From assembly GCF_000003605.2 (NCBI RefSeq), contig NW_003155853.1:1-21507 (forward strand): a stretch of 21,507 bases of DNA. The letters run 5' to 3'. The position numbers were made by a program, and so were the translations under genes. A model generated the notes under the pieces. That model saw only the letters and a list, made by a program, of their open reading frames with translations, did no database searches and was not told the DNA's origin. Below, piece after piece: positions 1-10,217 of the stretch. This stretch comes from Saccoglossus kowalevskii. Taxonomy: Eukaryota > Hemichordata > Enteropneusta > Harrimaniidae. The first letter of the stretch is position 1. The number at the start of each line of letters is the position of its first letter.

Positions 1-72
1 TTCAAATCTCAGTGTGAGTCTATGGTGGGTATGAACTAAGTGAATAGGCTGGTTGAAAACACTCTGCCTAAG
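1..72 (+). repeat. First copy M1, CAG variant with one A missing
   Basis: The window opens exactly at the chosen monomer start with ttcaaatctcag. One A is missing from the A4 run, so the copy is 72 bp; it carries the CAG variant at 11-12. The single homopolymer deletion right at the window edge resembles the errors at the opposite end and may be a sequencing artefact rather than a real variant. The rest of the copy is consensus. Confidence 0.8.
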
Positions 73-145
73 TTCAAAATCTATGTGTGAGTCTATGGTG
101 GGTATGAACTAAGTGAATAGGCTGGTTGAAAACACTCTGCCTAAG
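73..145 (+). repeat. Reference (consensus) monomer, copy M2
   Basis: This copy matches the majority base at every position and serves as the reference for variant positions. Composition is A22 T22 G19 C10, with no CG dinucleotide. Internal structure: two similar 9-mers 20 bp apart across the junction, gttgaaaac (53-61) and gttcaaaat (73 to 8 of the next copy); a direct 6-mer ctaagt at 37-42 and at 69 to 1 of the next copy; and an inverted pair tgaact (33-38) with agttca (72 to 4 of the next copy). The word tatg occurs at 10, 22 and 31. A-tracts of four lie at 4-7 and 57-60. The start chosen for the repeat is arbitrary because a tandem array has no intrinsic beginning. Confidence 0.95.
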
Positions 146-1751
146 TTCAAAATCTATGTGTGAGTCTATGGTGGGTATGAACTAAGTGAATAGGCTGGTT
201 GAAAACACTCTGCTTAAGTTCAAAATCTATGTGTGAGTCTATGGTGGGTATGAACTAAGTGAATAGGCTGGTTGAAAACACTCTGCCTAAGTTCAAAATC
301 TATGTGTGAGTCTATGGTGGGTATGAACTAAGTGAATAGGCTGGTTGAAAACACTCTGCCTAAGTTCAAAATCTATGTGTGAGTCTATGGTGGGTATGAA
401 CTAAGTGAATAGGCTGGTTGAAAACACTCTGCCTAAGTTCAAAATCTATGTGTGAGTCTATGGTGGGTATGAACTAAGTGAATAGGCTGGTTGAAAACAC
501 TCTGCCTAAGTTCAAAATCTATGTGTGAGTCTATGGTGGGTATGAACTAAGTGAATAGGCTGGTTGAAAACACTCTGCCTAAGTTCAAAATCTCAGTGTG
601 AGTCTATGGTGGGTATGAACTAAGTGAATAGGCTGGTTGAAAACACTCTGCCTAAGTTCAAAATCTATGTGTGAGTCTATGGTGGGTATGAACTAAGTGA
701 ATAGGCTGGTTGAAAACACTCTGCCTAAGTTCAAAATCTATGTGTGAGTCTATGGTGGGTATGAACTAAGTGAATAGGCTGGTTGAAAACACTCTGCCTA
801 AGTTCAAAATCTATGTGTGAGTCTATGGTGGGTATGAACTAAGTGAATAGGCTGGTTGAAAACACTCTGCCTAAGTTCAAAATCTCAGTGTGAGTCTATG
901 GTGGGTATGAACTAAGTGAATAGGCTGGTTGAAAACACTCTGCCTAAGTTCAAAATCTATGTGTGAGTCTATGGTGGGTATGAACTAAGTGAATAGGCTG
1001 GTTGAAAACACTCTGCCTAAGTTCAAAATCTATGTGTGAGTCTATGGTGGGTATGAACTAAGTGAATAGGCTGGTTGAAAACACTCTGCCTAAGTTCAAA
1101 ATCTATGTGTGAGTCTATGGTGGGTATGAACTAAGTGAATAGGCTGGTTGAAAACACTCTGCCTAAGTTCAAAATCTATGTGTGAGTCTATGGTGGGTAT
1201 GAACTAAGTGAATAGGCTGGTTGAAAACACTCTGCCTAAGTTCAAAATCTATGTGTGAGTCTATGGTGGGTATGAACTAAGTGAATAGGCTGGTTGAAAA
1301 CACTCTGCCTAAGTTCAAAATCTCAGTGTGAGTCTATGGTGGGTATGAACTAAGTGAATAGGCTGGTTGAAAACACTCTGCCTAAGTTCAAAATCTATGT
1401 GTGAGTCTATGGTGGGTATGAACTAAGTGAATAGGCTGGTTGAAAACACTCTGCCTAAGTTCAAAATCTCAGTGTGAGTCTATGGTGGGTATGAACTAAG
1501 TGAATAGGCTGGTTGAAAACACTCTGCCTAAGTTCAAAATCTCAGTGTGAGTCTATGGTGGGTATGAACTAAGTGAATAGGCTGGTTGAAAACACTCTGC
1601 CTAAGTTCAAAATCTATGTGTGAGTCTATGGTGGGTATGAACTAAGTGAATAGGCTGGTTGAAAACACTCTGCCTAAGTTCAAAATCTATGTGTGAGTCT
1701 ATGGTGGGTATGAACTAAGTGAATAGGCTGGTTGAAAACACTCTGCCTAAG

Positions 1752-2701
1752 TTCAAAATATATGTGTGAGTCTATGGTGGGTATGAACTAAGTGAATAGG
1801 CTGGTTGAAAACACTCTGCCTAAGTTCAAAATCTATGTGTGAGTCTATGGTGGGTATGAACTAAGTGAATAGGCTGGTTGAAAACACTCTGTCTAAGTTC
1901 AAAATCTATGTGTGAGTCTATGGTGGTTATGAACTAAGTGAATAGGCTGGTTGAAAACACTCTGCCTAAGTTCAAAATCTATGTGTGAGTCTATGGTGGG
2001 TATGAACTAAGTGAATAGGCTGGTTGAAAACACTCTGCCTAAGTTCAAAATCTCAGTGTGAGTCTATGGTGGGTATGAACTAAGTGAATAGGCTGGTTGA
2101 AAACACTCTGCCTAAGTTCAAAATCTATGTGTGAGTCTATGTTGGTACATGAACTAAGTGAATAGGCTGGTTGAAAACACTCTGCCTAAGTTCAAAATCT
2201 ATGTGTGAGTCTATGGTGGGTATGAACTAAGTGAATAGGCTGGTTGAAAACACTCTGCCTAAGTTCAAAATCTATGTGTGAGTCTATGGTGGGTATGAAC
2301 TAAGTGAATAGGCTGGTTGAAAACACTCTGTCTAAGTTCAAAATCTATGTGTGAGTCTATGGTGGGTATGAACTAAGTGAATAGGCTGGTTGAAAACACT
2401 CTGCCTAAGTTCAAAATCTATGTGTGAGTCTATGGTGGGTATGAACTAAGTGAATAGGCTGGTTGAAAACACTCTGTCTAAGTTCAAAATCTATGTGTGA
2501 GTCTATGGTGGGTATGAACTAAGTGAATAGGCTGGTTGAAAACACTCTGCCTAAGTTCAAAATCTATGTGTGAGTCTATGGTGGGTATGAACTAAGTGAA
2601 TAGGCTGGTTGAAAACACTCTGTCTAAGTTCAAAATCTATGTGTGAGTCTATGGTGGGTATGAACTAAGTGAATAGGCTGGTTGAAAACACTCTGCCTAA
2701 G
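1752..2701. repeat. 13-monomer block A (M25-M37), repeated at 15981
   Basis: In order the copies are: atatatg; T-end; ggttatg; plain; CAG; plain; plain; T-end; plain; T-end; plain; T-end; plain. The same 13-copy order occurs at 15981-16929, about 14.2 kb away. The only difference seen is in M30 (2117-2190), where a compound change gives gttggtacatg with one extra base. The block is therefore 950 bp here and 949 bp in the distant copy. A shared order of five marker types over 13 copies is strong evidence of common descent by segmental duplication rather than independent mutation. Confidence 0.85.
2117..2190 (+). repeat. 74-bp monomer M30 with compound change
   Basis: This copy reads tctatgttggtacatgaac where the consensus has tctatggtgggtatgaac, a clustered change that adds one base. 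It is the only 74-bp copy in the window and the most altered of the internal ones. The change is private, so it arose after the duplication linking this block with 15981-16929, or it is a local sequencing or consensus error. Confidence 0.85.
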
Positions 2702-2847
2702 TTCAAAATCTATGTGTGAGTCTATGGTGGGTATGAACTAAGTGAATAGGCTGGTTGAAAACACTCTGCCTAAGTTCAAAATCTATGTGTGAGTCTATGG
2801 TGGGTATGAACTAAGTGAATAGGCTGGTTGAAAACACTCTGCCTAAG

Positions 2848-3796
2848 TTCAAAATCTATGTGTGAGTCTATGGTGGGTATGAACTAAGTGAATAGGCTGG
2901 TTGAAAACACTCTGTCTAAGTTCAAAATCTATGTGTGAGTCTATGGTGGGTATGAACTAAGTGAATAGGCTGGTTGAAAACACTCTGTCTAAGTTCAAAA
3001 TCTATGTGTGAGTCTATGGTGGGTATGAACTAAGTGAATAGGCTGGTTGAAAACACTCTGTCTAAGTTCAAAATCTATGTGTGAGTCTATGGTGGGTATG
3101 AACTAAGTGAATAGGCTGGTTGAAAACACTCTGTCTAAGTTCAAAATCTATGTGTGAGTCTATGGTGGGTATGAACTAAGTGAATAGGCTGGTTGAAAAC
3201 ACTCTGCCTAAGTTCAAAATCTATGTGTGAGTCTATGGTGGGTATGAACTAAGTGAATAGGCTGGTTGAAAACACTCTGCCTAAGTTCAAAATCTATGTG
3301 TGAGTCTATGGTGGGTATGAACTAAGTGAATAGGCTGGTTGAAAACACTCTGCCTAAGTTCAAAATCTATGTGTGAGTCTATGGTGGGTATGAACTAAGT
3401 GAATAGGCTGGTTGAAAACACTCTGCCTAAGTTCAAAATATATGTGTGAGTCTATGGTGGGTATGAACTAAGTGAATAGGCTGGTTGAAAACACTCTGCC
3501 TAAGTTCAAAATCTATGTGTGAGTCTATGGTGGGTATGAACTAAGTGAATAGGCTGGTTGAAAACACTCTGTCTAAGTTCAAAATCTATGTGTGAGTCTA
3601 TGGTGGTTATGAACTAAGTGAATAGGCTGGTTGAAAACACTCTGCCTAAGTTCAAAATCTATGTGTGAGTCTATGGTGGGTATGAACTAAGTGAATAGGC
3701 TGGTTGAAAACACTCTGCCTAAGTTCAAAATCTCAGTGTGAGTCTATGGTGGGTATGAACTAAGTGAATAGGCTGGTTGAAAACACTCTGCCTAAG
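2848..3796. repeat. 13-monomer block B (M40-M52), expanded counterpart at 15032
   Basis: Four consecutive T-end copies are followed by four plain copies, then atatatg, T-end, ggttatg, plain and CAG. The counterpart at 15032-16345 (M207-M224) has the same order, except that the five-copy string 'T-end plus four plain' is present twice in tandem. The last five copies, M48-M52 (3432-3796), are identical in type to M25-M29 and M220-M224, so this atatatg-to-CAG core occurs three times in the window. Confidence 0.82.
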
Positions 3797-4234
3797 TTCA
3801 AAATCTATGTGTGAGTCTATGGTGGGTATGAACTAAGTGAATAGGCTGGTTGAAAACACTCTGTCTAAGTTCAAAATCTATGTGTGAGTCTATGGTGGGT
3901 ATGAACTAAGTGAATAGGCTGGTTGAAAACACTCTGCCTAAGTTCAAAATCTATGTGTGAGTCTATGGTGGGTATGAACTAAGTGAATAGGCTGGTTGAA
4001 AACACTCTGTCTAAGTTCAAAATCTATGTGTGAGTCTATGGTGGTTATGAACTAAGTGAATAGGCTGGTTGAAAACACTCTGCCTAAGTTCAAAATCTAT
4101 GTGTGAGTCTATGGTGGGTATGAACTAAGTGAATAGGCTGGTTGAAAACACTCTGCCTAAGTTCAAAATCTCAGTGTGAGTCTATGGTGGGTATGAACTA
4201 AGTGAATAGGCTGGTTGAAAACACTCTGCCTAAG
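3505..4234. repeat. Tandem higher-order repeat, 6-monomer period (M49-M58)
   Basis: The four-copy string T-end, ggttatg, plain, CAG appears at M49-M52 and again at M55-M58. The period is exactly six monomers: the ggttatg copies start at 3578 and 4016, 438 bp apart. The two copies in between, M53 and M54, are T-end then plain. The same 438-bp arrangement recurs at 18463-19338, so the 6-mer behaves as a genuine local higher-order unit. Confidence 0.85.
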
Positions 4235-5621
4235 TTCAAAATCTATGTGTGAGTCTATGGTGGGTATGAACTAAGTGAATAGGCTGGTTGAAAACACTCT
4301 GCCTAAGTTCAAAATCTATGTGTGAGTCTATGGTGGGTATGAACTAAGTGAATAGGCTGGTTGAAAACACTCTGCCTAAGTTCAAAATCTATGTGTGAGT
4401 CTATGGTGGGTATGAACTAAGTGAATAGGCTGGTTGAAAACACTCTGCCTAAGTTCAAAATCTATGTGTGAGTCTATGGTGGGTATGAACTAAATGAATA
4501 GGCTGGTTGAAAACACTCTGCCTAAGTTCAAAATCTATGTGTGAGTCTATGGTGGGTATGAACTAAGTGAATAGGCTGGTTGAAAACACTCTGCCTAAGT
4601 TCAAAATCTATGTGTGAGTCTATGGTGGGTATGAACTAAGTGAATAGGCTGGTTGAAAACACTCTGCCTAAGTTCAAAATCTATGTGTGAGTCTATGGTG
4701 GGTATGAACTAAGTGAATAGGCTGGTTGAAAACACTCTGCCTAAGTTCAAAATCTATGTGTGAGTCTATGGTGGGTATGAACTAAGTGAATAGGCTGGTT
4801 GAAAACACTCTGCCTAAGTTCAAAATCTATGTGTGAGTCTATGGTGGGTATGAACTAAGTGAATAGGCTGGTTGAAAACACTCTGCCTAAGTTCAAAATC
4901 TATGTGTGAGTCTATGGTGGGTATGAACTAAGTGAATAGGCTGGTTGAAAACACTCTGCCTAAGTTCAAAATCTCAGTGTGAGTCTATGGTGGGTATGAA
5001 CTAAGTGAATAGGCTGGTTGAAAACACTCTGCCTAAGTTCAAAATCTATGTGTGAGTCTATGGTGGGTATGAACTAAGTGAATAGGCTGGTTCAAAACAC
5101 TCTGCCTAAGTTCAAAATCTATGTGTGAGTCTATGGTGGGTATGAACTAAGTGAATAGGCTGGTTCAAAACACTCTGCCTAAGTTCAAAATCTATGTGTG
5201 AGTCTATGGTGGGTATGAACTAAGTGAATAGGCTGGTTGAAAACACTCTGCCTAAGTTCAAAATCTATGTGTGAGTCTATGGTGGGTATGAACTAAGTGA
5301 ATAGGCTGGTTGAAAACACTCTGCCTAAGTTCAAAATCTATGTGTGAGTCTATGGTGGTTATGAACTAAGTGAATAGGCTGGTTGAAAACACTCTGCCTA
5401 AGTTCAAAATCTATGTGTGAGTCTATGGTGGGTATGAACTAAGTGAATAGGCTGGTTGAAAACACTCTGCCTAAGTTCAAAATCTATGTGTGAGTCTCTG
5501 GTGGGTATGAACTAAGTGAATAGGCTGGTTGAAAACACTCTGCCTAAGTTCAAAATCTATGTGTGAGTCTATGGTGGGTATGAACTAAGTGAATAGGCTG
5601 GTTGAAAACACTCTGCCTAAG
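4016..5621. repeat. Array segment without T-end monomers (M56-M77)
   Basis: None of these 22 copies has the T-end variant. The segment includes a run of nearly pure consensus copies (M59-M68, 4235-4964) broken only by M62 (4454-4526), which has taaatgaat for taagtgaat. It also holds the paired ggttcaaaac copies at 5038-5183, a ggttatg copy M74 (5330) that lacks the usual following CAG copy, and M76 (5476-5548) with gtctctgg for gtctatgg. No gene is present. Confidence 0.82.
5038..5183. repeat. Adjacent pair of g56-to-c monomers (M70-M71)
   Basis: Both copies read ggttcaaaac instead of ggttgaaaac, with the substituted bases at 5093 and 5166, exactly 73 bp apart. The only other copies with this change form an equivalent adjacent pair at 16930-17075. 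The change makes the 53-60 box identical to the gttcaaaa word at the monomer junction. A CAG copy (M69, 4965) lies immediately upstream here but not at the distant pair. Confidence 0.9.
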
Positions 5622-5767
5622 TTCAAAATCTATGTGTGAGTCTATGGTGGGTATGAACTAAGTGAATAGGCTGGTTGAAAACACTCTGTCTAAGTTCAAA
5701 ATCTATGTGTGAGTCTATGGTGGGTATGAACTAAGTGAATAGGCTGGTTGAAAACACTCTGCCTAAG

Positions 5768-7590
5768 TTCAAAATCTATGTGTGAGTCTATGGTGGGTAT
5801 GAACTAAGTGAATAGGCTGGTTGAAAACACTCTGTCTAAGTTCAAAATCTATGTGTGAGTCTATGGTGGGTATGAACTAAGTGAATAGGCTGGTTGAAAA
5901 CACTCTGTCTAAGTTCAAAATCTATGTGTGAGTCTATGGTGGGTATGAACTAAGTGAATAGGCTGGTTGAAAACACTCTGTCTAAGTTCAAAATCTATGT
6001 GTGAGTCTATGGTGGGTATGAACTAAGTGAATAGGCTGGTTGAAAACACTCTGTCTAAGTTCAAAATCTATGTGTGAGTCTATGGTGGGTATGAACTAAG
6101 TGAATAGGCTGGTTGAAAACACTCTGCCTAAGTTCAAAATCTATGTGTGAGTCTATGGTGGGTATGAACTAAGTGAATAGGCTGGTTGAAAACACTCTGT
6201 CTAAGTTCAAAATCTATGTGTGAGTCTATGGTGGGTATGAACTAAGTGAATAGGCTGGTTGAAAACACTCTGTCTAAGTTCAAAATCTATGTGTGAGTCT
6301 ATGGTGGGTATGAACTAAGTGAATAGGCTGGTTGAAAACACTCTGTCTAAGTTCAAAATCTCAGTGTGAGTCTATGGTGGGTATGAACTAAGTGAATAGG
6401 CTGGTTGAAAACACTCTGTCTAAGTTCAAAATCTATGTGTGAGTCTATGGTGGGTATGAACTAAGTGAATAGGCTGGTTGAAAACACTCTGTCTAAGTTC
6501 AAAATCTCAGTGTGAGTCTATGGTGGGTATGAACTAAGTGAATAGGCTGGTTGAAAACACTCTGCCTTAGTTCAAAATCTATGTGTGAGTCTATGGTGGG
6601 TATGAACTAAGTGAATAGGCTGGTTGAAAACACTCTGCCTAAGTTCAAAATCTATGTGTGAGTCTATGGTGGGTATGAACTAAGTGAATAGGCTGGTTGA
6701 AAACACTCTGTCTAAGTTCAAAATCTATGTGTGAGTCTATGGTGGGTATGAACTAAGTGAATAGGCTGGTTGAAAACACTCTGTCTAAGTTCAAAATCTA
6801 TGTGTGAGTCTATGGTGGGTATGAACTAAGTGAATAGGCTGGTTGAAAACACTCTGTCTAAGTTCAAAATCTATGTGTGAGTCTATGGTGGGTATGAACT
6901 AAGTGAATAGGCTGGTTGAAAACACTCTGTCTAAGTTCAAAATCTATGTGTGAGTCTATGGTGGGTATGAACTAAGTGAATAGGCTGGTTGAAAACACTC
7001 TGTCTAAGTTCAAAATCTATGTGTGAGTCTATGGTGGGTATGAACTAAGTGAATAGGCTGGTTGAAAACACTCTGCCTAAGTTCAAAATCTATGTGTGAG
7101 TCTATGGTGGGTATGAACTAAGTGAATAGGCTGGTTGAAAACACTCTGTCTAAGTTCAAAATCTATGTGTGAGTCTATGGTGGGTATGAACTAAGTGAAT
7201 AGGCTGGTTGAAAACACTCTGTCTAAGTTCAAAATCTATGTGTGAGTCTATGGTGGGTATGAACTAAGTGAATAGGCTGGTTGAAAACACTCTGTCTAAG
7301 TTCAAAATCTCAGTGTGAGTCTATGGTGGGTATGAACTAAGTGAATAGGCTGGTTGAAAACACTGTCTAAGTTCAAAATCTATGTGTGAGTCTATGGTGG
7401 GTATGAACTAAGTGAATAGGCTGGTTGAAAACACTCTGTCTAAGTTCAAAATCTCAGTGTGAGTCTATGGTGGGTATGAACTAAGTGAATAGGCTGGTTG
7501 AAAACACTCTGCCTAAGTTCAAAATCTATGTGTGAGTCTATGGTGGGTATGAACTAAGTGAATAGGCTGGTTGAAAACACTCTGCCTAAG
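5768..7590. repeat. Tandem duplication of a 12/13-monomer unit (M80-M91, M92-M104)
   Basis: The first unit (5768-6643) reads: four T-end, plain, three T-end, CAG with T-end, T-end, CAG, plain. The second unit (6644-7590) reads the same with five T-end copies at the start instead of four. Differences inside the matched part are a private gccttag end in M90 and a 2-base deletion in M101. The pattern fits one unequal exchange that duplicated about 0.9 kb, followed by gain or loss of one monomer. Confidence 0.75.
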
Positions 7591-7955
7591 TTCAAAATCT
7601 ATGTGTGAGTCTATGGTGGGTATGAACTAAGTGAATAGGCTGGTTGAAAACACTCTGCCTAAGTTCAAAATCTATGTGTGAGTCTATGGTGGGTATGAAC
7701 TAAGTGAATAGGCTGGTTGAAAACACTCTGTCTAAGTTCAAAATCTATGTGTGAGTCTATGGTGGGTATGAACTAAGTGAATAGGCTGGTTGAAAACACT
7801 CTGTCTAAGTTCAAAATCTATGTGTGAGTCTATGGTGGGTATGAACTAAGTGAATAGGCTGGTTGAAAACACTCTGCCTAAGTTCAAAATCTATGTGTGA
7901 GTCTATGGTGGGTATGAACTAAGTGAATAGGCTGGTTGAAAACACTCTGTCTAAG
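7082..7955. repeat. 12-monomer block C (M98-M109), repeated at 17806
   Basis: The order is three T-end, CAG with T-end, T-end, CAG, plain, plain, T-end, T-end, plain, T-end. The same 12-copy order is present at 17806-18681, about 10.7 kb away. The only difference seen is the 2-base deletion in M101 (7301-7371), so the block is 874 bp here and 876 bp there. The left part overlaps the second unit of the 12/13-monomer tandem duplication. Confidence 0.8.
7301..7371 (+). repeat. 71-bp monomer M101 with 2-base deletion
   Basis: The end reads cactgtctaag instead of cactctgtctaag, a loss of one ct or tc step in the ct-rich stretch near positions 61-69. The copy is also CAG and T-end. The same deletion occurs in M198 (14377-14447) and M276 (20069-20139). 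M276 shares all three markers with this copy, which suggests common descent; M198 lacks CAG. Confidence 0.88.
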
Positions 7956-8247
7956 TTCAAAATCTATGTGTGAGTCTATGGTGGGTATGAACTAAGTGAA
8001 TAGGCTGGTTGAAAACACTCTGCCTAAGTTCAAAATCTATGTGTGAGTCTATGGTGGGTATGAACTAAGTGAATAGGCTGGTTGAAAACACTCTGTCTAA
8101 GTTCAAAATCTATGTGTGAGTCTATGGTGGGTATGAACTAAGTGAATAGGCTGGTTGAAAACACTCTGTCTAAGTTCAAAATCTATGTGTGAGTCTATGG
8201 TGGGTATGAACTAAGTGAATAGGCTGGTTGAAAACACTCTGTCTAAG

Positions 8248-9123
8248 TTCAAAATCTATGTGTGAGTCTATGGTTGGTATGAACTAAGTGAATAGGCTGG
8301 TTGAAAACACTCTGCCTAAGTTCAAAATCTTTGTGTGAGTCTATGGTGGGTATGAACTAAGTGAATAGGCTGGTTGAAAACACTCTGCCTAAGTTCAAAA
8401 TCTCAGTGTGAGTCTATGGTGGGTATGAACTAAGTGAATAGGCTGGTTGAAAACACTCTGCCTAAGTTCAAAATCTATGTGTGAGTCTATGGTGGGTATG
8501 AACTAAGTGAATAGGCTGGTTGAAAACACTCTGTCTAAGTTCAAAATCTATGTGTGAGTCTATGGTGGGTATGAACTAAGTGAATAGGCTGGTTGAAAAC
8601 ACTCTGCCTAAGTTCAAAATCTCAGTGTGAGTCTATGGTGGGTATGAACTAAGTGAATAGGCTGGTTGAAAACACTCTGCCTAAGTTCAAAATCTATGTG
8701 TGAGTCTATGGTGGGTATGAACTAAGTGAATAGGCTGGTTGAAAACACTCTGCCTAAGTTCAAAATCTCAGTGTGAGTCTATGGTTGGTATGAACTAAGT
8801 GAATAGGCTGGTTGAAAACACTCTGCCTAAGTTCAAAATCTTTGTGTGAGTCTATGGTGGGTATGAACTAAGTGAATAGGCTGGTTGAAAACACTCTGCC
8901 TAAGTTCAAAATCTCAGTGTGAGTCTATGGTGGGTATGAACTAAGTGAATAGGCTGGTTGAAAACACTCTGCCTAAGTTCAAAATCTATGTGTGAGTCTA
9001 TGGTGGGTATGAACTAAGTGAATAGGCTGGTTGAAAACACTCTGTCTAAGTTCAAAATCTATGTGTGAGTCTATGGTGGGTATGAACTAAGTGAATAGGC
9101 TGGTTGAAAACACTCTGCCTAAG
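8248..9123. repeat. Local duplication with 7-monomer (511 bp) offset (M114-M125)
   Basis: M114-M118 read ggttggtatg, tctttgtg, CAG, T-end, plain. M121-M125 repeat this order exactly, starting at 8759, 511 bp after 8248. The tctttgtg variant occurs nowhere else in the window, so the two groups are clearly related. One difference is that M121 also carries CAG while M114 does not. M119 and M120 (CAG, then plain) complete the first 7-mer unit. Confidence 0.88.
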
Positions 9124-9196
9124 TTCAAAATCTATGTGTGAGTCTATGGTGGGTATGAACTAAGTGAATAGGCTGGTTGAAAACACTCTGCCTAAG

Positions 9197-9414
9197 TTCA
9201 AAATCTATGTGTGAGTCTATGGTGGTTATGAACTAAGTGAATAGGCTGGTTGAAAACACTCTGCCTAAGTTCAAAATCTATGTGTGAGTCTATGGTGGGT
9301 ATGAACTAAGTGAATAGGCTGGTTGAAAACACTCTGCCTAAGTTCAAAATCTCAGTGTGAGTCTATGGTGGTATGAACTAAGTGAATAGGCTGGTTGAAA
9401 ACACTCTGCCTAAG
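9197..9414. repeat. Three-monomer module with shared 1-base deletion (M127-M129)
   Basis: The copies are ggttatg, plain, then CAG with ggtggtatg, a loss of one g that makes the third copy 72 bp. The identical 218-bp module recurs at 10510-10727 (M145-M147), including the same deletion. These are the only two occurrences of that deletion, so the modules are related by duplication with an 18-monomer offset. Confidence 0.88.
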
Positions 9415-9487
9415 TTCAAAATCTATGTGTGAGTCTATGGTGGGTATGAACTAAGTGAATAGGCTGGTTGAAAACACTCTGCCTAAG

Positions 9488-9779
9488 TTCAAAAGCTATG
9501 TGTGAGTCTATGGTGGGTATGAACTAAGTGAATAGGCTGGTTGAAAACACTCTGTCTAAGTTCAAAATCTATGTGTGAGTCTATGGTGGTTATGAACTAA
9601 GTGAATAGGCTGGTTGAAAACACTCTGCCTAAGTTCAAAATCTATGTGTGAGTCTATGGTGGGTATGAACTAAGTGAATAGGCTGGTTGAAAACACTCTG
9701 CCTAAGTTCAAAATCTCAGTGTGAGTCTATGGTGGGTATGAACTAAGTGAATAGGCTGGTTGAAAACACTCTGCCTAAG
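9488..9779. repeat. Module T-end, ggttatg, plain, CAG (M131-M134)
   Basis: This is another copy of the recurring four-monomer module, only three monomers after the deletion-marked version. Its first copy, M131 (9488-9560), has a private t8 to g change (aaaagctatg). The CAG copy starts at 9707. All copies are 73 bp. Confidence 0.85.
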
Positions 9780-10217
9780 TTCAAAATCTATGTGTGAGTC
9801 TATGGTGGGTATGAACTAAGTGAATAGGCTGGTTGAAAACACTCTGCCTAAGTTCAAAATCTATGTGTGAGTCTATGGTGGGTATGAACTAAGTGAATAG
9901 GCTGGTTGAAAACACTCTGCCTAAGTTCAAAATCTATGTGTGAGTCTATGGTGGGTATGAACTAAGTGAATAGGATGGTTGAAAACACTCTGCCTAAGTT
10001 CAAAATCTATGTGTGAGTCTATGGTGGGTATGAACTAAGTGAATAGGCTGGTTGAAAACACTCTGCCTAAGTTCAAAATCTATGTGAGAGTCTATGGTGG
10101 GTATGAACTAAGTGAATAGGCTGGTTGAAAACACTCTGCCTAAGTTCAAAATCTATGTGTGAGTCTATGGTGGGTATGAACTAAGTGAATAGGCTGGTTG
10201 AAAACACTCTGTCTAAG

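Larger units (their letters stand above)
1..1824. repeat. Array segment without T-end monomers (M1-M25), CAG-containing
   Basis: None of these 25 copies carries the position-68 c to t variant that marks 28% of the array. One copy, M3 (146-218), has a different change beside it: gcttaag, c69 to t. CAG variants are frequent: M1, M9 (584), M13 (876), M19 (1314), M21 (1460) and M22 (1533), the last two adjacent. The segment ends with M25 (1752), an aaaatatatg copy that begins the recurring module described separately. No gene or other element is visible. Confidence 0.85.
5622..8247. repeat. T-end-rich domain (M78-M113)
   Basis: Twenty-six of 36 copies carry gtctaag (c68 to t), against 81 of 294 in the whole array and none in several neighbouring 1.6-1.8 kb stretches. 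The domain also contains CAG copies at 6352, 6498, 7301 and 7445. Two of these (6352 and 7301) carry both CAG and T-end. M90 (6498) ends in gccttag, a private a71 to t change. Boundaries were set by eye at the first and last copies of the enriched run. Confidence 0.8.

Noticed and set aside
73-145. Internal 12-bp subrepeat (ctatgtgtg / ctatggtgg)
   Set aside because: Only the ctatg word and a few other bases agree between the two halves; too weak to claim the monomer grew from a shorter repeat.
1752-3796. Assembly duplication as the cause of the two similar stretches at 1752 and 3432
   Set aside because: The five-copy core is shared, but the copies on both sides differ in order, and M30 has a private insertion. 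Simple assembly doubling would copy the flanks too. It cannot be fully excluded without reads.
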